Assembly: GCF_005154805.1 (NCBI RefSeq)
Contig: NZ_CP039727.1
Span: 5,081,501 to 5,145,500 of the forward strand
Reading direction: 5' to 3'
Length of the DNA stretch: 64,000 nt
Source of the DNA: Bacillus sp. S3
GTDB lineage: Bacteria > Bacillota > Bacilli > Bacillales > Cytobacillaceae
This document shows positions 1 to 8,598 of the stretch, piece by piece. The position numbers were made by a program, and so were the translations under genes. The notes beneath the pieces were generated by a model. It did not search any database. It was not told the origin of the DNA and saw only the letters and a list, made by a program, of their open reading frames with translations. The stretch's first letter is position 1, and every line of letters begins with the position of its first letter.

Positions 1-1013
1 TGTCTATGGATTCGCATTCATGGATTACACTTCACAATAATGCGTATAAGTATTTCGGTGGCACGACTCAAATTGTAGTTCCAGACAACCTAAAAACGAG
101 CGTTACGAAGCATACGACCCGTGAATTGATATTAAATCCTGCTTACAAAGAGATGGCGGACTACTACAACACTGTCGTCATGCCGGCGAGAGTGCGTACC
201 CCGAAAGATAAAGCTAGTGTAGAAGGTTCAGTTGGAGTTATCTCTACCTGGATTATTGCTGCATTAAGAAATATGCATTGCTTCACGATTGATGAATTGA
301 ACGAAGAGGTTAGGAAGAAACTAGATGAGTTTAATAAAAGACCCTTCACTCGGAAAAAAGGTTCCCGTTTGTCTGCATTTGAAGAAGAGGAGAAATTTGC
401 GCTTTCTCCCCTCCCAACAGTACCATATAAATTGTCTGAATGGAAAAAGACAACTGTAGCCCCTGACTATCACGTTTCTTTCGATAGCATGTTTTATTCG
501 GTACCATACGAATATATCAATCGAGAAGTCGAGGTTAGAGTGTCTGATAACCTCATAGAAGTATTTTTTAACCATATGAGAATTGCCTCTCATAAACGAT
601 TATATGGGAAATTTGGACAGACTGCCACTATTCACGACCATATGCCAGATAATCACAAATTATTCGTTGATCAAACCCCAGAAGCTGCGATTGAATGGGC
701 AGAAAATATCGGAGAATCAACATTAAGTGTAATTCGATATCTTCTAGATACTTCACAGACAGAGAAGCTAGCCCTACAATCCATATTTTCTTTGAAAAAG
801 TTTGAGCGTCGTTACACAAAATATGAAATTGAACGTGCTTGTAAAATGGTACTCTCAATGACTAAAAGACCGACGGTCAAAAGTATTCAAACGCTATTGA
901 AGACCAACAAAAAGAATGACGCAGAACAAGAATTGAAAAGGAAAACAGAAATCAACAAAAACAATTATGGCTTTACACGTGGAGCTTCATATTATGGGGG
1001 AACGGATAAATGA
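1..1013 (+). CDS. istA: IS21-family transposase IstA, C-terminal part
   Basis: DDE-type transposase that cuts and joins the insertion-sequence ends. The reading frame is open to the window edge, so the first ATG at 6 is internal; about 335 of the usual 400-500 residues are visible. Recognisable IstA features are the FFGG-like segment followed by VPDNLKT, the KDKASVEG motif carrying the last catalytic acidic residue, and the basic C-terminal DNA/IstB-binding region. The stop overlaps the istB start by 4 bases, indicating translational coupling. No internal frameshift is seen in the visible part, so it may be intact. Confidence 0.9.
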   Translation, partial: SMDSHSWITLHNNAYKYFGGTTQIVVPDNLKTSVTKHTTRELILNPAYKEMADYYNTVVMPARVRTPKDKASVEGSVGVISTWIIAALRNMHCFTIDELNEEVRKKLDEFNKRPFTRKKGSRLSAFEEEEKFALSPLPTVPYKLSEWKKTTVAPDYHVSFDSMFYSVPYEYINREVEVRVSDNLIEVFFNHMRIASHKRLYGKFGQTATIHDHMPDNHKLFVDQTPEAAIEWAENIGESTLSVIRYLLDTSQTEKLALQSIFSLKKFERRYTKYEIERACKMVLSMTKRPTVKSIQTLLKTNKKNDAEQELKRKTEINKNNYGFTRGASYYGGTDK

Positions 1014-1759
1014 TGAATGAACAAACATTAACCAAATTAATCGAAATGAAATTAAGTGGGATGGCAGAAGCCTATAAGGAACAAGCAGCGAATAAAGAGT
1101 TTCAAAAAATGACTTTTGAAGATCGATTTAGTTTACTTGTCGATTTAGAACATGCCCGCCGAAAGAGTAATAAGCTTCAACGGTTAATCAAAACTGCGAC
1201 TTTTCTCAACTCCAATGCATGTATTGAAGACCTAGAGTATCATGAGGATCGAAGATTAAATAAAGAGTTGATTTTGAAGTTGGCTAGTTGTGCTTATATC
1301 CTTGATAGTCACAATATTATATTAAAAGGACCTACCGGTTCAGGAAAGTCATTCTTAGCTTCTGCCTTCGGAGTATCTGCTTGTAGACAATTTTTCAACG
1401 TCAAATACATTCGTTTACCAGAATTACTGGATGAGCTGTCACTCGCTAAATTGGCAGCAGACGGCAGCTATCGAAAGAGTATAAAAAAATATACGAAAGT
1501 AGACCTACTTATCCTAGATGAATGGCTTTTAACAGATTTAACAACGGATGAAGCTGCAATCCTTTTGGAAATTACAGAAGCTCGTCATAAGGTTGGTTCC
1601 ACAATTTTCTGTTCACAGATTGATCCTAGTGGATGGCATTTAAAGCTTGGAAACGAAACGATTGCGGAAGCAATTTTAGATCGCATTATTCATGACTCTT
1701 ATCAAATTCTACTAGACGGTGAAGTTTCAATGCGTGAGCGTCATGGATTAGGCAGGTAA
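1010..1759 (+). CDS. istB: IS21-family helper ATPase IstB
   Basis: AAA+ ATPase of the DnaC/IstB type that assembles on target DNA and recruits IstA. It is 249 residues, the normal IstB length. Walker A GPTGSGKS lies at residues 107-114 and Walker B LLILDE at about 166-171, followed by a sensor-like CSQ segment and the conserved C-terminal DRIIH motif. The ATG overlaps the istA stop (ATGA), the usual IS21 organisation. It looks intact. Confidence 0.94.
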   Translation: MMNEQTLTKLIEMKLSGMAEAYKEQAANKEFQKMTFEDRFSLLVDLEHARRKSNKLQRLIKTATFLNSNACIEDLEYHEDRRLNKELILKLASCAYILDSHNIILKGPTGSGKSFLASAFGVSACRQFFNVKYIRLPELLDELSLAKLAADGSYRKSIKKYTKVDLLILDEWLLTDLTTDEAAILLEITEARHKVGSTIFCSQIDPSGWHLKLGNETIAEAILDRIIHDSYQILLDGEVSMRERHGLGR

Positions 1760-1767
1760 CCATATAT

Positions 1768-1980
1768 ATGACCACATTGACTATAAAAGAGATTCAGAAA
1801 ATTGAAGAATACTATTATTGGGCAAGTTTCAAAAGCTGGATTCCTTTCCCAAAGGAACTAAATGAAAAGCTTCTAGAGGTATATGGGGAGGAACCTATTC
1901 CATATACCTGGACTGAGCAAGATATTTATGAGGGATCTAGAAAGATAATCTTCAATCATTTCAGTAACTACTCTAAGTAA
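1768..1980 (+). CDS. small hypothetical protein inside the IS21 element
   Basis: 70-residue ORF starting 8 bases after istB and ending just before a terminator, so it would be read with istAB. It is rich in aromatic residues (YYYW, WIPFP, YTW), acidic in the second half, and has no membrane segment or recognised domain. The ribosome binding site is weak. It lies before the terminal repeats, so it is probably carried by the element as a passenger or accessory gene. Function unknown. Confidence 0.5.
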   Translation: MTTLTIKEIQKIEEYYYWASFKSWIPFPKELNEKLLEVYGEEPIPYTWTEQDIYEGSRKIIFNHFSNYSK

Positions 1981-1996
1981 TTAATCAACAATAAAA

Positions 1997-2038
1997 GCCC
2001 TACAAGATTCCTAGTTGTTAATCTGTAGGGCATTTTTA
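1997..2038 (+). terminator. intrinsic terminator of the IS21 genes
   Basis: GCCCTACA-GATT pairs with AATC-TGTAGGGC (one bulged base, 10-base loop) and is followed by ATTTTTA. It lies directly after the passenger ORF and before the terminal repeats. Confidence 0.75.
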
Positions 2039-2043
2039 TCCAA

Positions 2044-2125
2044 TGGTAAATGTGTTGGCGTAGCCTGGTAAATTCCTTGGCGAAAGGTGGTAAAAAAGAT
2101 GGCAAGGGTGGTAAAATCTCTTGGC
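2044..2125 (+). repeat. IS21 terminal repeats (four TGGTAAA...TGGC units)
   Basis: Four units of the form TGGTAAA-N5/6-TGGC begin at 2044, 2066, 2088 and 2109, giving 22, 22 and 21-base spacing, about two helical turns. IS21 elements characteristically carry multiple transposase-binding repeats near each end, so this is read as the right-end IstA binding region. Confidence 0.75.
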
Positions 2126-2396
2126 TGTAATCATATCACCCTATTTACAGAATATTATAACATCAATGAAGGTGTTTTAAAGGGTAAAAGTGCCTATTTT
2201 GAGGCGGGTTCTACTGATCCTATCAACCTTCAACATAAGTCGGCTGTAACAGGATTCGATAGTAATTGGAAATAGTTACAACAAAATTTCGATAATAACT
2301 GACCATTTACAACTTTGTTCTATATATATTTTTCTACATTTTTGGTAATCTATTTACTATGGAAGTATTTATGAAACTATTGGAGGATTTAAACAG

Positions 2397-3323
2397 ATGA
2401 GGACACAAAAAAAGAAAAGTAGAAAGTGGTTGAAGGTTACTGGTATTATTCTTCTTGTATTAGTTATTGGAGGAGGCGCATATGCCTTCACAGTTTATAA
2501 ATCTCTTAAAACTGCTGTCGATACGATGCACCAGCCAATTGACCGAAAGCAATCTGAAAAACGTGAGACTCCAGTTGCCTTTAAGGAAAAAGACCCGTTT
2601 TCTGTACTCATGCTTGGCGTAGACGAACGTCAAGGGGATAAGGGGCGCTCTGACACGATAATTGTGTTAACTGTCAATCCAAACAATAACTCAGTCAAAA
2701 TGCTCAGCATTCCACGGGATACAAGAACTGAAATAGTAGGAAAAGGGAAAGAAGATAAAATTAATCACGCCTATGCTTTTGGGGGTATTCCAATGGCAAT
2801 GGATACCGTTGAAAACTTCCTTGATATTCCCATCGATTACTACATGAAAGTAAACATGGAAGGGTTTAAAGATATTGTTGATGCTGTTGGTGGAATTACA
2901 GTCCAGAATGATCTAGATTTTACTCAAGATGGAATCCATTTTACTAAAGGACAGTTAAATCTTAATGGTGAAAAGGCCTTAGCCTATACTAGAATGAGAT
3001 ACGAAGATCCTAGAGGTGATTTTGGCCGTCAAACAAGACAACGCCAAATTATTCAAGGGGTCATTCAGGAGGGTGCAAGTGTATCAAGCTTGACTAATTT
3101 CTCTGATATTTTTGCTGCCCTTGGCAAAAATGTAAAGACCAACCTAGCATTTGATCAACTTATGGACATTCAGAAAAATTACAAAGAGGCTGGTAAAAAC
3201 ATTCAGCAAATGGAGATAAAAGAACAGGGAACAAAAATTGATAAAATATATTACGGGCTGGTTTCAGAAGAAGAAAAACAACGAGTTCAAAGCGAATTGA
3301 AGACTCAATTAGAATTGAATTAA
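2397..3323 (+). CDS. tagU: LytR-CpsA-Psr (LCP) family glycopolymer ligase, TagU-like
   Basis: 308 residues: basic N-terminus, one membrane segment at about 13-33, then an extracellular LCP domain. LCP enzymes transfer undecaprenyl-phosphate-linked teichoic acids or capsular polymers to peptidoglycan. Diagnostic motifs are GVDER (74-78), GRSDT (83-87), SIPRDTR (104-110) and the Arg-rich TRMRYEDPRGDFGR segment that binds the lipid pyrophosphate. ATG is preceded by GGAGG at 2382-2386. It points away from the IS21 element and converges with the large minus-strand polysaccharide cluster, whose product it may attach. Which LCP paralogue it is cannot be fixed from sequence alone. Confidence 0.92.
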   Translation: MRTQKKKSRKWLKVTGIILLVLVIGGGAYAFTVYKSLKTAVDTMHQPIDRKQSEKRETPVAFKEKDPFSVLMLGVDERQGDKGRSDTIIVLTVNPNNNSVKMLSIPRDTRTEIVGKGKEDKINHAYAFGGIPMAMDTVENFLDIPIDYYMKVNMEGFKDIVDAVGGITVQNDLDFTQDGIHFTKGQLNLNGEKALAYTRMRYEDPRGDFGRQTRQRQIIQGVIQEGASVSSLTNFSDIFAALGKNVKTNLAFDQLMDIQKNYKEAGKNIQQMEIKEQGTKIDKIYYGLVSEEEKQRVQSELKTQLELN

Positions 3324-3381
3324 AAATACTAAAAATTTAAGTAACATAAATATGAGTACTCAAAAAATTAACTCATAATAT

Positions 3382-3428
3382 AAAAAAAGGTATAATACCT
3401 TCTTATCTGAGGGTATCATGCCTTTTTT
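3382..3428. terminator. bidirectional terminator between tagU and the epimerase gene
   Basis: Long inverted repeat (AAAAAAGGTATAATACC against GGGTATCATGCCTTTTTT, with G-U pairs). The A-run on one side and T-run on the other allow termination on both strands. It lies between the convergent genes ending at 3323 and 3468. Confidence 0.85.
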
Positions 3429-3467
3429 AATTCATTGTTTTTGCTATGCTTGTAAACTTCTGATACT

Positions 3468-4511
3468 TTAAACTAATTGCACCTTATAATATTCACAATA
3501 CCAATCCGCAAACTTCTGCAACCCATTCTCAATCGAAGTCTTAGGTTTAAACCCAACCGCTTGCTCCAACAATTCAGTCGAAGCATATGTGGCAGGTACA
3601 TCTCCTGGCTTAATCGGCTCAAATACTTTTTCAAATTGAACCTCTTTACCCATAGCATTACTCAAACATTTCTCCAATGTTTCAATAAACACCATAAGCT
3701 TCTCTGGGTTGCTGTTTCCAATGTTAAAGACATTATGAGGGACATTATTCTCCCCAACAGACGGGTTCGAGAGAAGCCGCTCAATCCCTTCAACAATATC
3801 ATCAATATAGGTGAAATCGCGATATAGGTCATTTTCAAAATCGCCATTATTAAAGATCTTAATTGGATCTCCAGCGAAATACTTATTAGCGAATCCGAAG
3901 TATGCCATATCAGGTCGACCCATCGGTCCATATACTGTAAAGAATCGGAGCCCAGTTGCTGGAATCTTATATAGATGGCTGTAAGTGTGTGCCATCAATT
4001 CATTAGATTTCTTAGTAGCAGCATAAAGAGAAACTGGATTATCTACCATATCTGTTTCGGCAAATGGTACTTTTTTATTTGCACCATAGACAGAGCTAGA
4101 TGATGCATAAACAAGATGATCCACCGGATAAAATCTGCAAGCTTCAAGAATGTTAAAAAAGCCAATAACATTACTTTGCATATATACATCCGGATTCTCA
4201 ATAGAATAGCGCACACCTGCTTGAGCAGCTAAGTTCACCACGATATTAGGCTTGTACTCTTGAAAAACACCAGTAATCATAGCCATATCCGAAATATCAC
4301 CCTTAATGAAAGAAAACTTCTCAAATGGTTCAAGTTTCTCTAACCGTGCAAGTTTTAGATTTACATCATAGTAGTCATTAATATTATCAATACCTATAAC
4401 ACGGCAACCCTGTTCGAGCAGCTTCTTGGACAAATAGTATCCAATAAAACCTGCCACCCCGGTAATTAAATACGTTTTGCTTTTATCTAGTGGTTTGAAG
4501 TCTTGCCGCAT
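3468..4511 (-). CDS. UDP-glucuronate 4-epimerase-like NAD-dependent epimerase
   Basis: 347-residue extended SDR epimerase. The NAD-binding TGVAGFIG lies at 17-24; the catalytic Ser region YASSSSVYG and the YAATK Tyr-Lys pair follow. FFTVYGPMGRPDMA and the C-terminal layout match UDP-GlcA 4-epimerases (UDP-glucuronate to UDP-galacturonate). The start at 4511 is chosen because AAAGGAG sits 8 bases upstream; the upstream ATG at 4586 would add 25 unrelated residues and a 104-base overlap. It overlaps the end of the UDP-glucose dehydrogenase gene by 29 bases, so the pair should form a two-step path from UDP-glucose to UDP-galacturonate. Exact C4 specificity is inferred. Confidence 0.85.
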   Translation of the reverse strand: MRQDFKPLDKSKTYLITGVAGFIGYYLSKKLLEQGCRVIGIDNINDYYDVNLKLARLEKLEPFEKFSFIKGDISDMAMITGVFQEYKPNIVVNLAAQAGVRYSIENPDVYMQSNVIGFFNILEACRFYPVDHLVYASSSSVYGANKKVPFAETDMVDNPVSLYAATKKSNELMAHTYSHLYKIPATGLRFFTVYGPMGRPDMAYFGFANKYFAGDPIKIFNNGDFENDLYRDFTYIDDIVEGIERLLSNPSVGENNVPHNVFNIGNSNPEKLMVFIETLEKCLSNAMGKEVQFEKVFEPIKPGDVPATYASTELLEQAVGFKPKTSIENGLQKFADWYCEYYKVQLV

Positions 4512-5916
4512 TTGAGTCGATCTCCTTTGCGTTTGGTTTAGAAAGTCTACCTGTTCCCATGCTTCTTCCAACGGAATGATACTCAACGCCTGCTTCTCTC
4601 ATACCTTCCATACCATAGAGATTCCTTCCGTCATACACCAAAGGAGTTCTCATCAATTTTTTAAACTCTTCCGGCTTCACAGCTTTAATCTCGCCCCACT
4701 CAGTAAAGATAAAGCAAACATTAGCTCCGTCTAATGCAGTTTCGACATTATCAACGTATGTTATGCTTCCATTACCAATCTTTCCTTCTGGGTATCTACG
4801 CTTAAAGTTGTCTGCTCCAACTGGATCAAACGCATAAATATCTGCCCCCTGATCTAACAATAATGGTACATTATCAAGTGATGGAGCTTCCCTTAAATCA
4901 TCCGTTCCAGGTTTAAAGGTCAAGCCAAGTACCGCTACTTTTAGACCGTTAAAAGTAATCAATCTCTTACTTGCCTTCTTATAAAGAAGAGTTTTTTGTT
5001 CTGTATTTACATCAATGGCTGCTTTAACTGTTTTCAGATCATATCCATGCTGATCGGCAATGTATTTTAACGCCTTTGTATCCTTAGGAAAGCAACTGCC
5101 GCCATAACCAATACCCGCATTTAAAAACTTGCTGCCAATGCGCTCATCAAAGCTCATACCAACTGCCACATCTTGAATATCAGCGCCAACTAGCTCACAA
5201 AGATTAGCAATGTCGTTCATATAAGAGATTTTTAGAGCTAAGAAATCATTTGCAGCATATTTAATCATCTCTGCTGATCTTCTGCTAACAGAAACAATAG
5301 GGATATTAAACGGCTCATAGATTTTCATAAGCAATTCTTCAGCCCATTTACTCTCTGTTCCAATAATTATCCTTGCTGCATGCAATGTATCTCTTACTGC
5401 TGTACCTTGTGCTAAGAATTCAGGGTTTGATGCAACTTCAACTTTAATCTTTTTGCCATAAGCTGCGCCATTTCCGGTATATTTATCTCCGTCATGTGGA
5501 AGAAAATCATAAATAAACTGTTCTACCTTGTCATTTGTACCCACTGGAACAGTAGATTTTACCACAATTAAGCAATCTTTTTCAATTGTTTCTGCTATTT
5601 GTCTTGCAACTGTTGCAATATATGATAGATTAGCAGAACCATCAGGTTGTTCTGGAGTACCCACACCTATAAAAATTGCATCTGCATCTTTATATGCTTG
5701 AGTGTAATCTGTAGTATAGTTTAATCTTCCTGCAGCGTAATTTTTTTGCATTAATTCTTCAAGTCCATCTTCATATATTGGGGATATGCCCTGTTTCATT
5801 ATATTAACCTTATTTTCATCGATATCAACACACGTTACTTGGTGTCCAACTTCAGCAAAACATACACCCGCTACCAAGCCGACATATCCTGTACCAGCTA
5901 CTGCTATTTTATACAT
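4483..5916 (-). CDS. ugd: UDP-glucose 6-dehydrogenase
   Basis: 477-residue UDP-glucose/GDP-mannose dehydrogenase family protein (TuaD/Ugd type) that oxidises UDP-glucose to UDP-glucuronate with two NAD. N-terminal Rossmann motif GTGYVG (8-13), central dimer domain, catalytic Cys in GGSCFPKDTKAL, and a C-terminal UDP-binding domain beginning at LTFKPGTDDLREAP. The ATG at 5916 gives the usual MxKIAVxGTGYVG start with GGAGG 10 bases upstream; ATG 5922 is the alternative, with only 4 bases of spacing. It is separated from rfbB by a terminator and a gap of about 220 bases, so it may have its own promoter. Confidence 0.93.
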   Translation of the reverse strand: MYKIAVAGTGYVGLVAGVCFAEVGHQVTCVDIDENKVNIMKQGISPIYEDGLEELMQKNYAAGRLNYTTDYTQAYKDADAIFIGVGTPEQPDGSANLSYIATVARQIAETIEKDCLIVVKSTVPVGTNDKVEQFIYDFLPHDGDKYTGNGAAYGKKIKVEVASNPEFLAQGTAVRDTLHAARIIIGTESKWAEELLMKIYEPFNIPIVSVSRRSAEMIKYAANDFLALKISYMNDIANLCELVGADIQDVAVGMSFDERIGSKFLNAGIGYGGSCFPKDTKALKYIADQHGYDLKTVKAAIDVNTEQKTLLYKKASKRLITFNGLKVAVLGLTFKPGTDDLREAPSLDNVPLLLDQGADIYAFDPVGADNFKRRYPEGKIGNGSITYVDNVETALDGANVCFIFTEWGEIKAVKPEEFKKLMRTPLVYDGRNLYGMEGMREAGVEYHSVGRSMGTGRLSKPNAKEIDSNAARLQTTR

Positions 5917-6082
5917 AATCATCCGTCCTCCGTTTTGCTATAATCCTTTTATCCCACTCTTTAATAATCAGTATTTATATTTATATCCTATTTAAGTAAA
6001 TTCCTAATACTTATAGTTCATTTCATAAATATCAATCTATCCTATTTTACCATAATAGCTATCAGCTTTTGATGGGGGATTT

Positions 6083-6121
6083 TACCAAAAACAACCCGCA
6101 TTTATATACATAAAACGGGTT
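6083..6121 (-). terminator. predicted terminator after rfbB
   Basis: Read on the minus strand, AACCCG pairs with CGGGTT around a 18-base A/T-rich loop that can pair further, followed by GTTTTTGG. It begins 18 bases after the rfbB stop and probably closes the main polysaccharide operon ahead of ugd. Confidence 0.6.
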
Positions 6122-6138
6122 CAAAGTTTATTAAATTT

Positions 6139-7164
6139 TTAGTCATTTAGCGAATACTGTCTATTTAAGTAATTCTGATATTCTCCACTTATGATTTGCT
6201 CCCACCACCACTTGTTATCCAAATACCATTGAATGGTTTGAGCAATTCCTGTTTCAAATGTATAAGTTGGTTTCCAACCTAACTTCTCTAATTTAGTTGG
6301 ATCAATAGCATAACGCTTGTCGTGGCCTAAACGATCAGCGACAAATTGAATTAACTCTTCTGATTTTCCTAATGTACGAATGATGGTTTTTACAACTTCT
6401 AAATTGGTTCGTTCATTGTGTCCACCAACATTATAGATTTCACCATTAACACCTTCATGTAATACCAGGTCAATGGCTGCACAATGGTCAAGAACATGTA
6501 ACCAATCACGAATATTTCTACCGTCACCATACACTGGTACCTTTTCCTCGTTTAGTACTCGAGAAATTGTTAATGGTATCAATTTTTCAGGAAAGTGAAA
6601 GGGACCATAGTTATTTGAACAACGAGTGATATTGACTGGCAGACCAAATGTTTCATGATAAGCTCGTACTAAGAAATCAGATGCTGCCTTACTTGCACTG
6701 TAGGGACTATTAGGTTGCAAAGGTGTTTCTTCTGTAAAGAATGTTGTAGGGTCAAAATCCAATTCTCCATATACTTCATCAGTAGAAACATGAACAAATT
6801 TTGTCACACCAACCTGTTTTGCAACATCTAATAATACTTGCGTCCCTAGCACGTTAGTCTGAACAAAAATTTCCGGTTCTGTAATGGAGCGGTCTACATG
6901 ACTCTCTGCAGCAAAGTGTACAACATAATCAAACTTTTCCTTATCAAATAGGGATATTATTGCTTCACGATTAGCAATATCAGCCTTCACGAAATGATAG
7001 TTGTCTTTCTTTTCAATTTCACGATGCTTAGTTAAATCACCAGCATAGGTTAATAGGTCTAGATTATATATATTATATTCTGGATACTTGCTTACCATAT
7101 ATTGAACAAAGTTCCCACCAATGAATCCTGCCCCACCGGTTACAAGAATCTTTTTCCTCTGCAT
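6139..7164 (-). CDS. rfbB: dTDP-glucose 4,6-dehydratase
   Basis: 341-residue SDR enzyme making dTDP-4-keto-6-deoxyglucose, the second step of dTDP-L-rhamnose synthesis. NAD motif TGGAGFIG near the N-terminus, HFAAESHVDRSI, catalytic STDEVYG and YSASKAASD, and RCSNNYGP are all the RmlB signature. Its ATG directly follows the rfbD stop codon, and GAGGTGA lies 6 bases upstream. It is the last of four rhamnose genes (rfbA-C-D-B order of transcription). Confidence 0.96.
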   Translation of the reverse strand: MQRKKILVTGGAGFIGGNFVQYMVSKYPEYNIYNLDLLTYAGDLTKHREIEKKDNYHFVKADIANREAIISLFDKEKFDYVVHFAAESHVDRSITEPEIFVQTNVLGTQVLLDVAKQVGVTKFVHVSTDEVYGELDFDPTTFFTEETPLQPNSPYSASKAASDFLVRAYHETFGLPVNITRCSNNYGPFHFPEKLIPLTISRVLNEEKVPVYGDGRNIRDWLHVLDHCAAIDLVLHEGVNGEIYNVGGHNERTNLEVVKTIIRTLGKSEELIQFVADRLGHDKRYAIDPTKLEKLGWKPTYTFETGIAQTIQWYLDNKWWWEQIISGEYQNYLNRQYSLND

Positions 7165-8019
7165 TTATTTCACCTCATGTTGTAATGCATATAAGTAGCG
7201 TTTTAATGAATCCTGCCAAGAAGGTAATGTATAAAAACCATTATCTATCAGCTTTTGTTTAGACATTCGAGAGTTTTTTGGACGTACCGCTCTTGTAGGA
7301 TATTCCTCGGTTGCAATTGCATTTACTTTTACTGATTTCTCTGCTAGCCGGAAGATTTCCTCAGCGAATTCAGCCCAGCTACAAAATCCTTCATTCGTGG
7401 AATGATAGATTCCATATCTATCCGTTTGAATCATATCCAATAATAAATGGGATAAATCAAACGTATTGGTAGGAGATCCAACTTGATCACCTACAACATT
7501 TAACTCATTACGAGTTTCTGCTAACCTTAGCATGGTCTTGACGAAGTTACCTCCATTTAATCCAAAAATCCAGGATATCCGGACTATGAACCATTCTGAT
7601 AATAGAGATTGAACTACCTTCTCCGCCTCATATTTTGTTTTTCCGTAATAACCAACAGGGTTAGGAGTGTCTGTTTCAACAAAAGGAGCTTCTCCCTTAC
7701 CATCAAAAACATAGTCCGTACTAATAAACATAAACTTGGCGTTTATTTCTTTTGCTACAGTAGCTAAATATTTTGTTCCATTCACATTTACATCTAAGCA
7801 ATTTTCATGGTCATCTTCGGCTTTATCAACAGCAGTATAAGCTGCGCAGTGAATGATAGCATCAGGATTATATTCCCTAATATACTGATAAACTAACTGT
7901 TCATTCGTTAAATCTAAATCTTTTGATCCAATACCTATCATGGTTAAGCTACGATTTAACCCTTCACAAACAACATCATAGCCTAATTGACCTGTCACAC
8001 CTGTTACCAATATTTTCAT
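7165..8019 (-). CDS. rfbD: dTDP-4-dehydrorhamnose reductase
   Basis: 284-residue SDR enzyme catalysing the final NADPH-dependent reduction to dTDP-L-rhamnose. Visible features: TGVTGQLGYDV nucleotide-binding N-terminus, HCAAYTAVDKAE, STDYVFDG, and YGKTKYEAE carrying the Tyr-Lys pair, all typical RmlD. RBS GGAG lies 7 bases upstream. Only 3 bases separate it from rfbC. Confidence 0.95.
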   Translation of the reverse strand: MKILVTGVTGQLGYDVVCEGLNRSLTMIGIGSKDLDLTNEQLVYQYIREYNPDAIIHCAAYTAVDKAEDDHENCLDVNVNGTKYLATVAKEINAKFMFISTDYVFDGKGEAPFVETDTPNPVGYYGKTKYEAEKVVQSLLSEWFIVRISWIFGLNGGNFVKTMLRLAETRNELNVVGDQVGSPTNTFDLSHLLLDMIQTDRYGIYHSTNEGFCSWAEFAEEIFRLAEKSVKVNAIATEEYPTRAVRPKNSRMSKQKLIDNGFYTLPSWQDSLKRYLYALQHEVK

Positions 8020-8022
8020 ATC

Positions 8023-8583
8023 TTAATCTCCGTATATAAAGTTATTATCAGCATCTGCAAGGAGTGGTGCCTTTTCATCTTTTGCTGATAAAACAGGATA
8101 TAATTCAATTGGCCATTCAATACCGATCATCGGGTCATTCCAAATAATTCCTCGGTCGCATTCAGGTGCATACAACTCATCCACTTTATATTGGACCTCA
8201 ACATCATCAGTTAATGTCATAAAACCATGAGCAAATCCTTTTGGAATTAATAATTGCTTGTTATTTTCAGCAGTCATTTCTAATCCGAACCATCTTCCAA
8301 AAGTAGGGCTGCCTTTTCGTATATCAACAGCCACATCAAAAATTGAACCTTTAGTACATCTTACTAATTTCGTCTGTGCCTTAGGATTAAATTGGTAATG
8401 TAATCCCCTTAATGTTCCTTTGGTAGCAGAAAATGAATGATTATCCTGCACAAACCTAATATTAATTCCTGCTTCTTTGAAAATTGATTCATTATAAGTC
8501 TCTGTAAACCAACCACGTTGATCGCCAAATACTTTTGGTTCTATTATTTTCACACCTGGCAAGGTAGTCTCAACAATATTCAC
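8023..8583 (-). CDS. rfbC: dTDP-4-dehydrorhamnose 3,5-epimerase
   Basis: 186-residue cupin epimerase, the normal RmlC length. Visible motifs: DQRGWFTETYN, FVQDNHSFS, GTLRGLHYQ with the catalytic His, KGFAHGFMTL and the Tyr region VQYKVDELY. GTG start with a GGGG-type RBS a few bases upstream. It converts dTDP-4-keto-6-deoxyglucose to the rhamno configuration. Confidence 0.96.
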   Translation of the reverse strand: MNIVETTLPGVKIIEPKVFGDQRGWFTETYNESIFKEAGINIRFVQDNHSFSATKGTLRGLHYQFNPKAQTKLVRCTKGSIFDVAVDIRKGSPTFGRWFGLEMTAENNKQLLIPKGFAHGFMTLTDDVEVQYKVDELYAPECDRGIIWNDPMIGIEWPIELYPVLSAKDEKAPLLADADNNFIYGD

Positions 8584-8598
8584 ATTAACACCCCATTT

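Larger units (their letters stand above)
1..2125 (+). mobile_element. IS21-family insertion sequence (left part outside window)
   Basis: istA and istB genes in the IS21 arrangement (4-bp overlap), a small third ORF, a terminator and a cluster of TGGTAAA...TGGC terminal repeats at 2044-2125 define the element. The left end lies before the window. The exact right end is unresolved: it could be just after 2125 or as far as about 2315, where TTCGATAATAACTGACC resembles TTCGATAGTAATTGG 34 bases upstream. No target-site duplication can be tested because the left end is missing. Confidence 0.8.

Noticed and set aside
2087..2275. 62-residue ORF after the IS21 genes
   Set aside because: The GTG start lies inside the terminal repeats, with no spaced RBS, and there is no recognisable product. 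Better read as IS end sequence.
3468..4586. Longer start for the UDP-glucuronate epimerase
   Set aside because: It would add 25 residues unlike the family and overlap ugd by 104 bases; the ATG at 4511 has a proper RBS.
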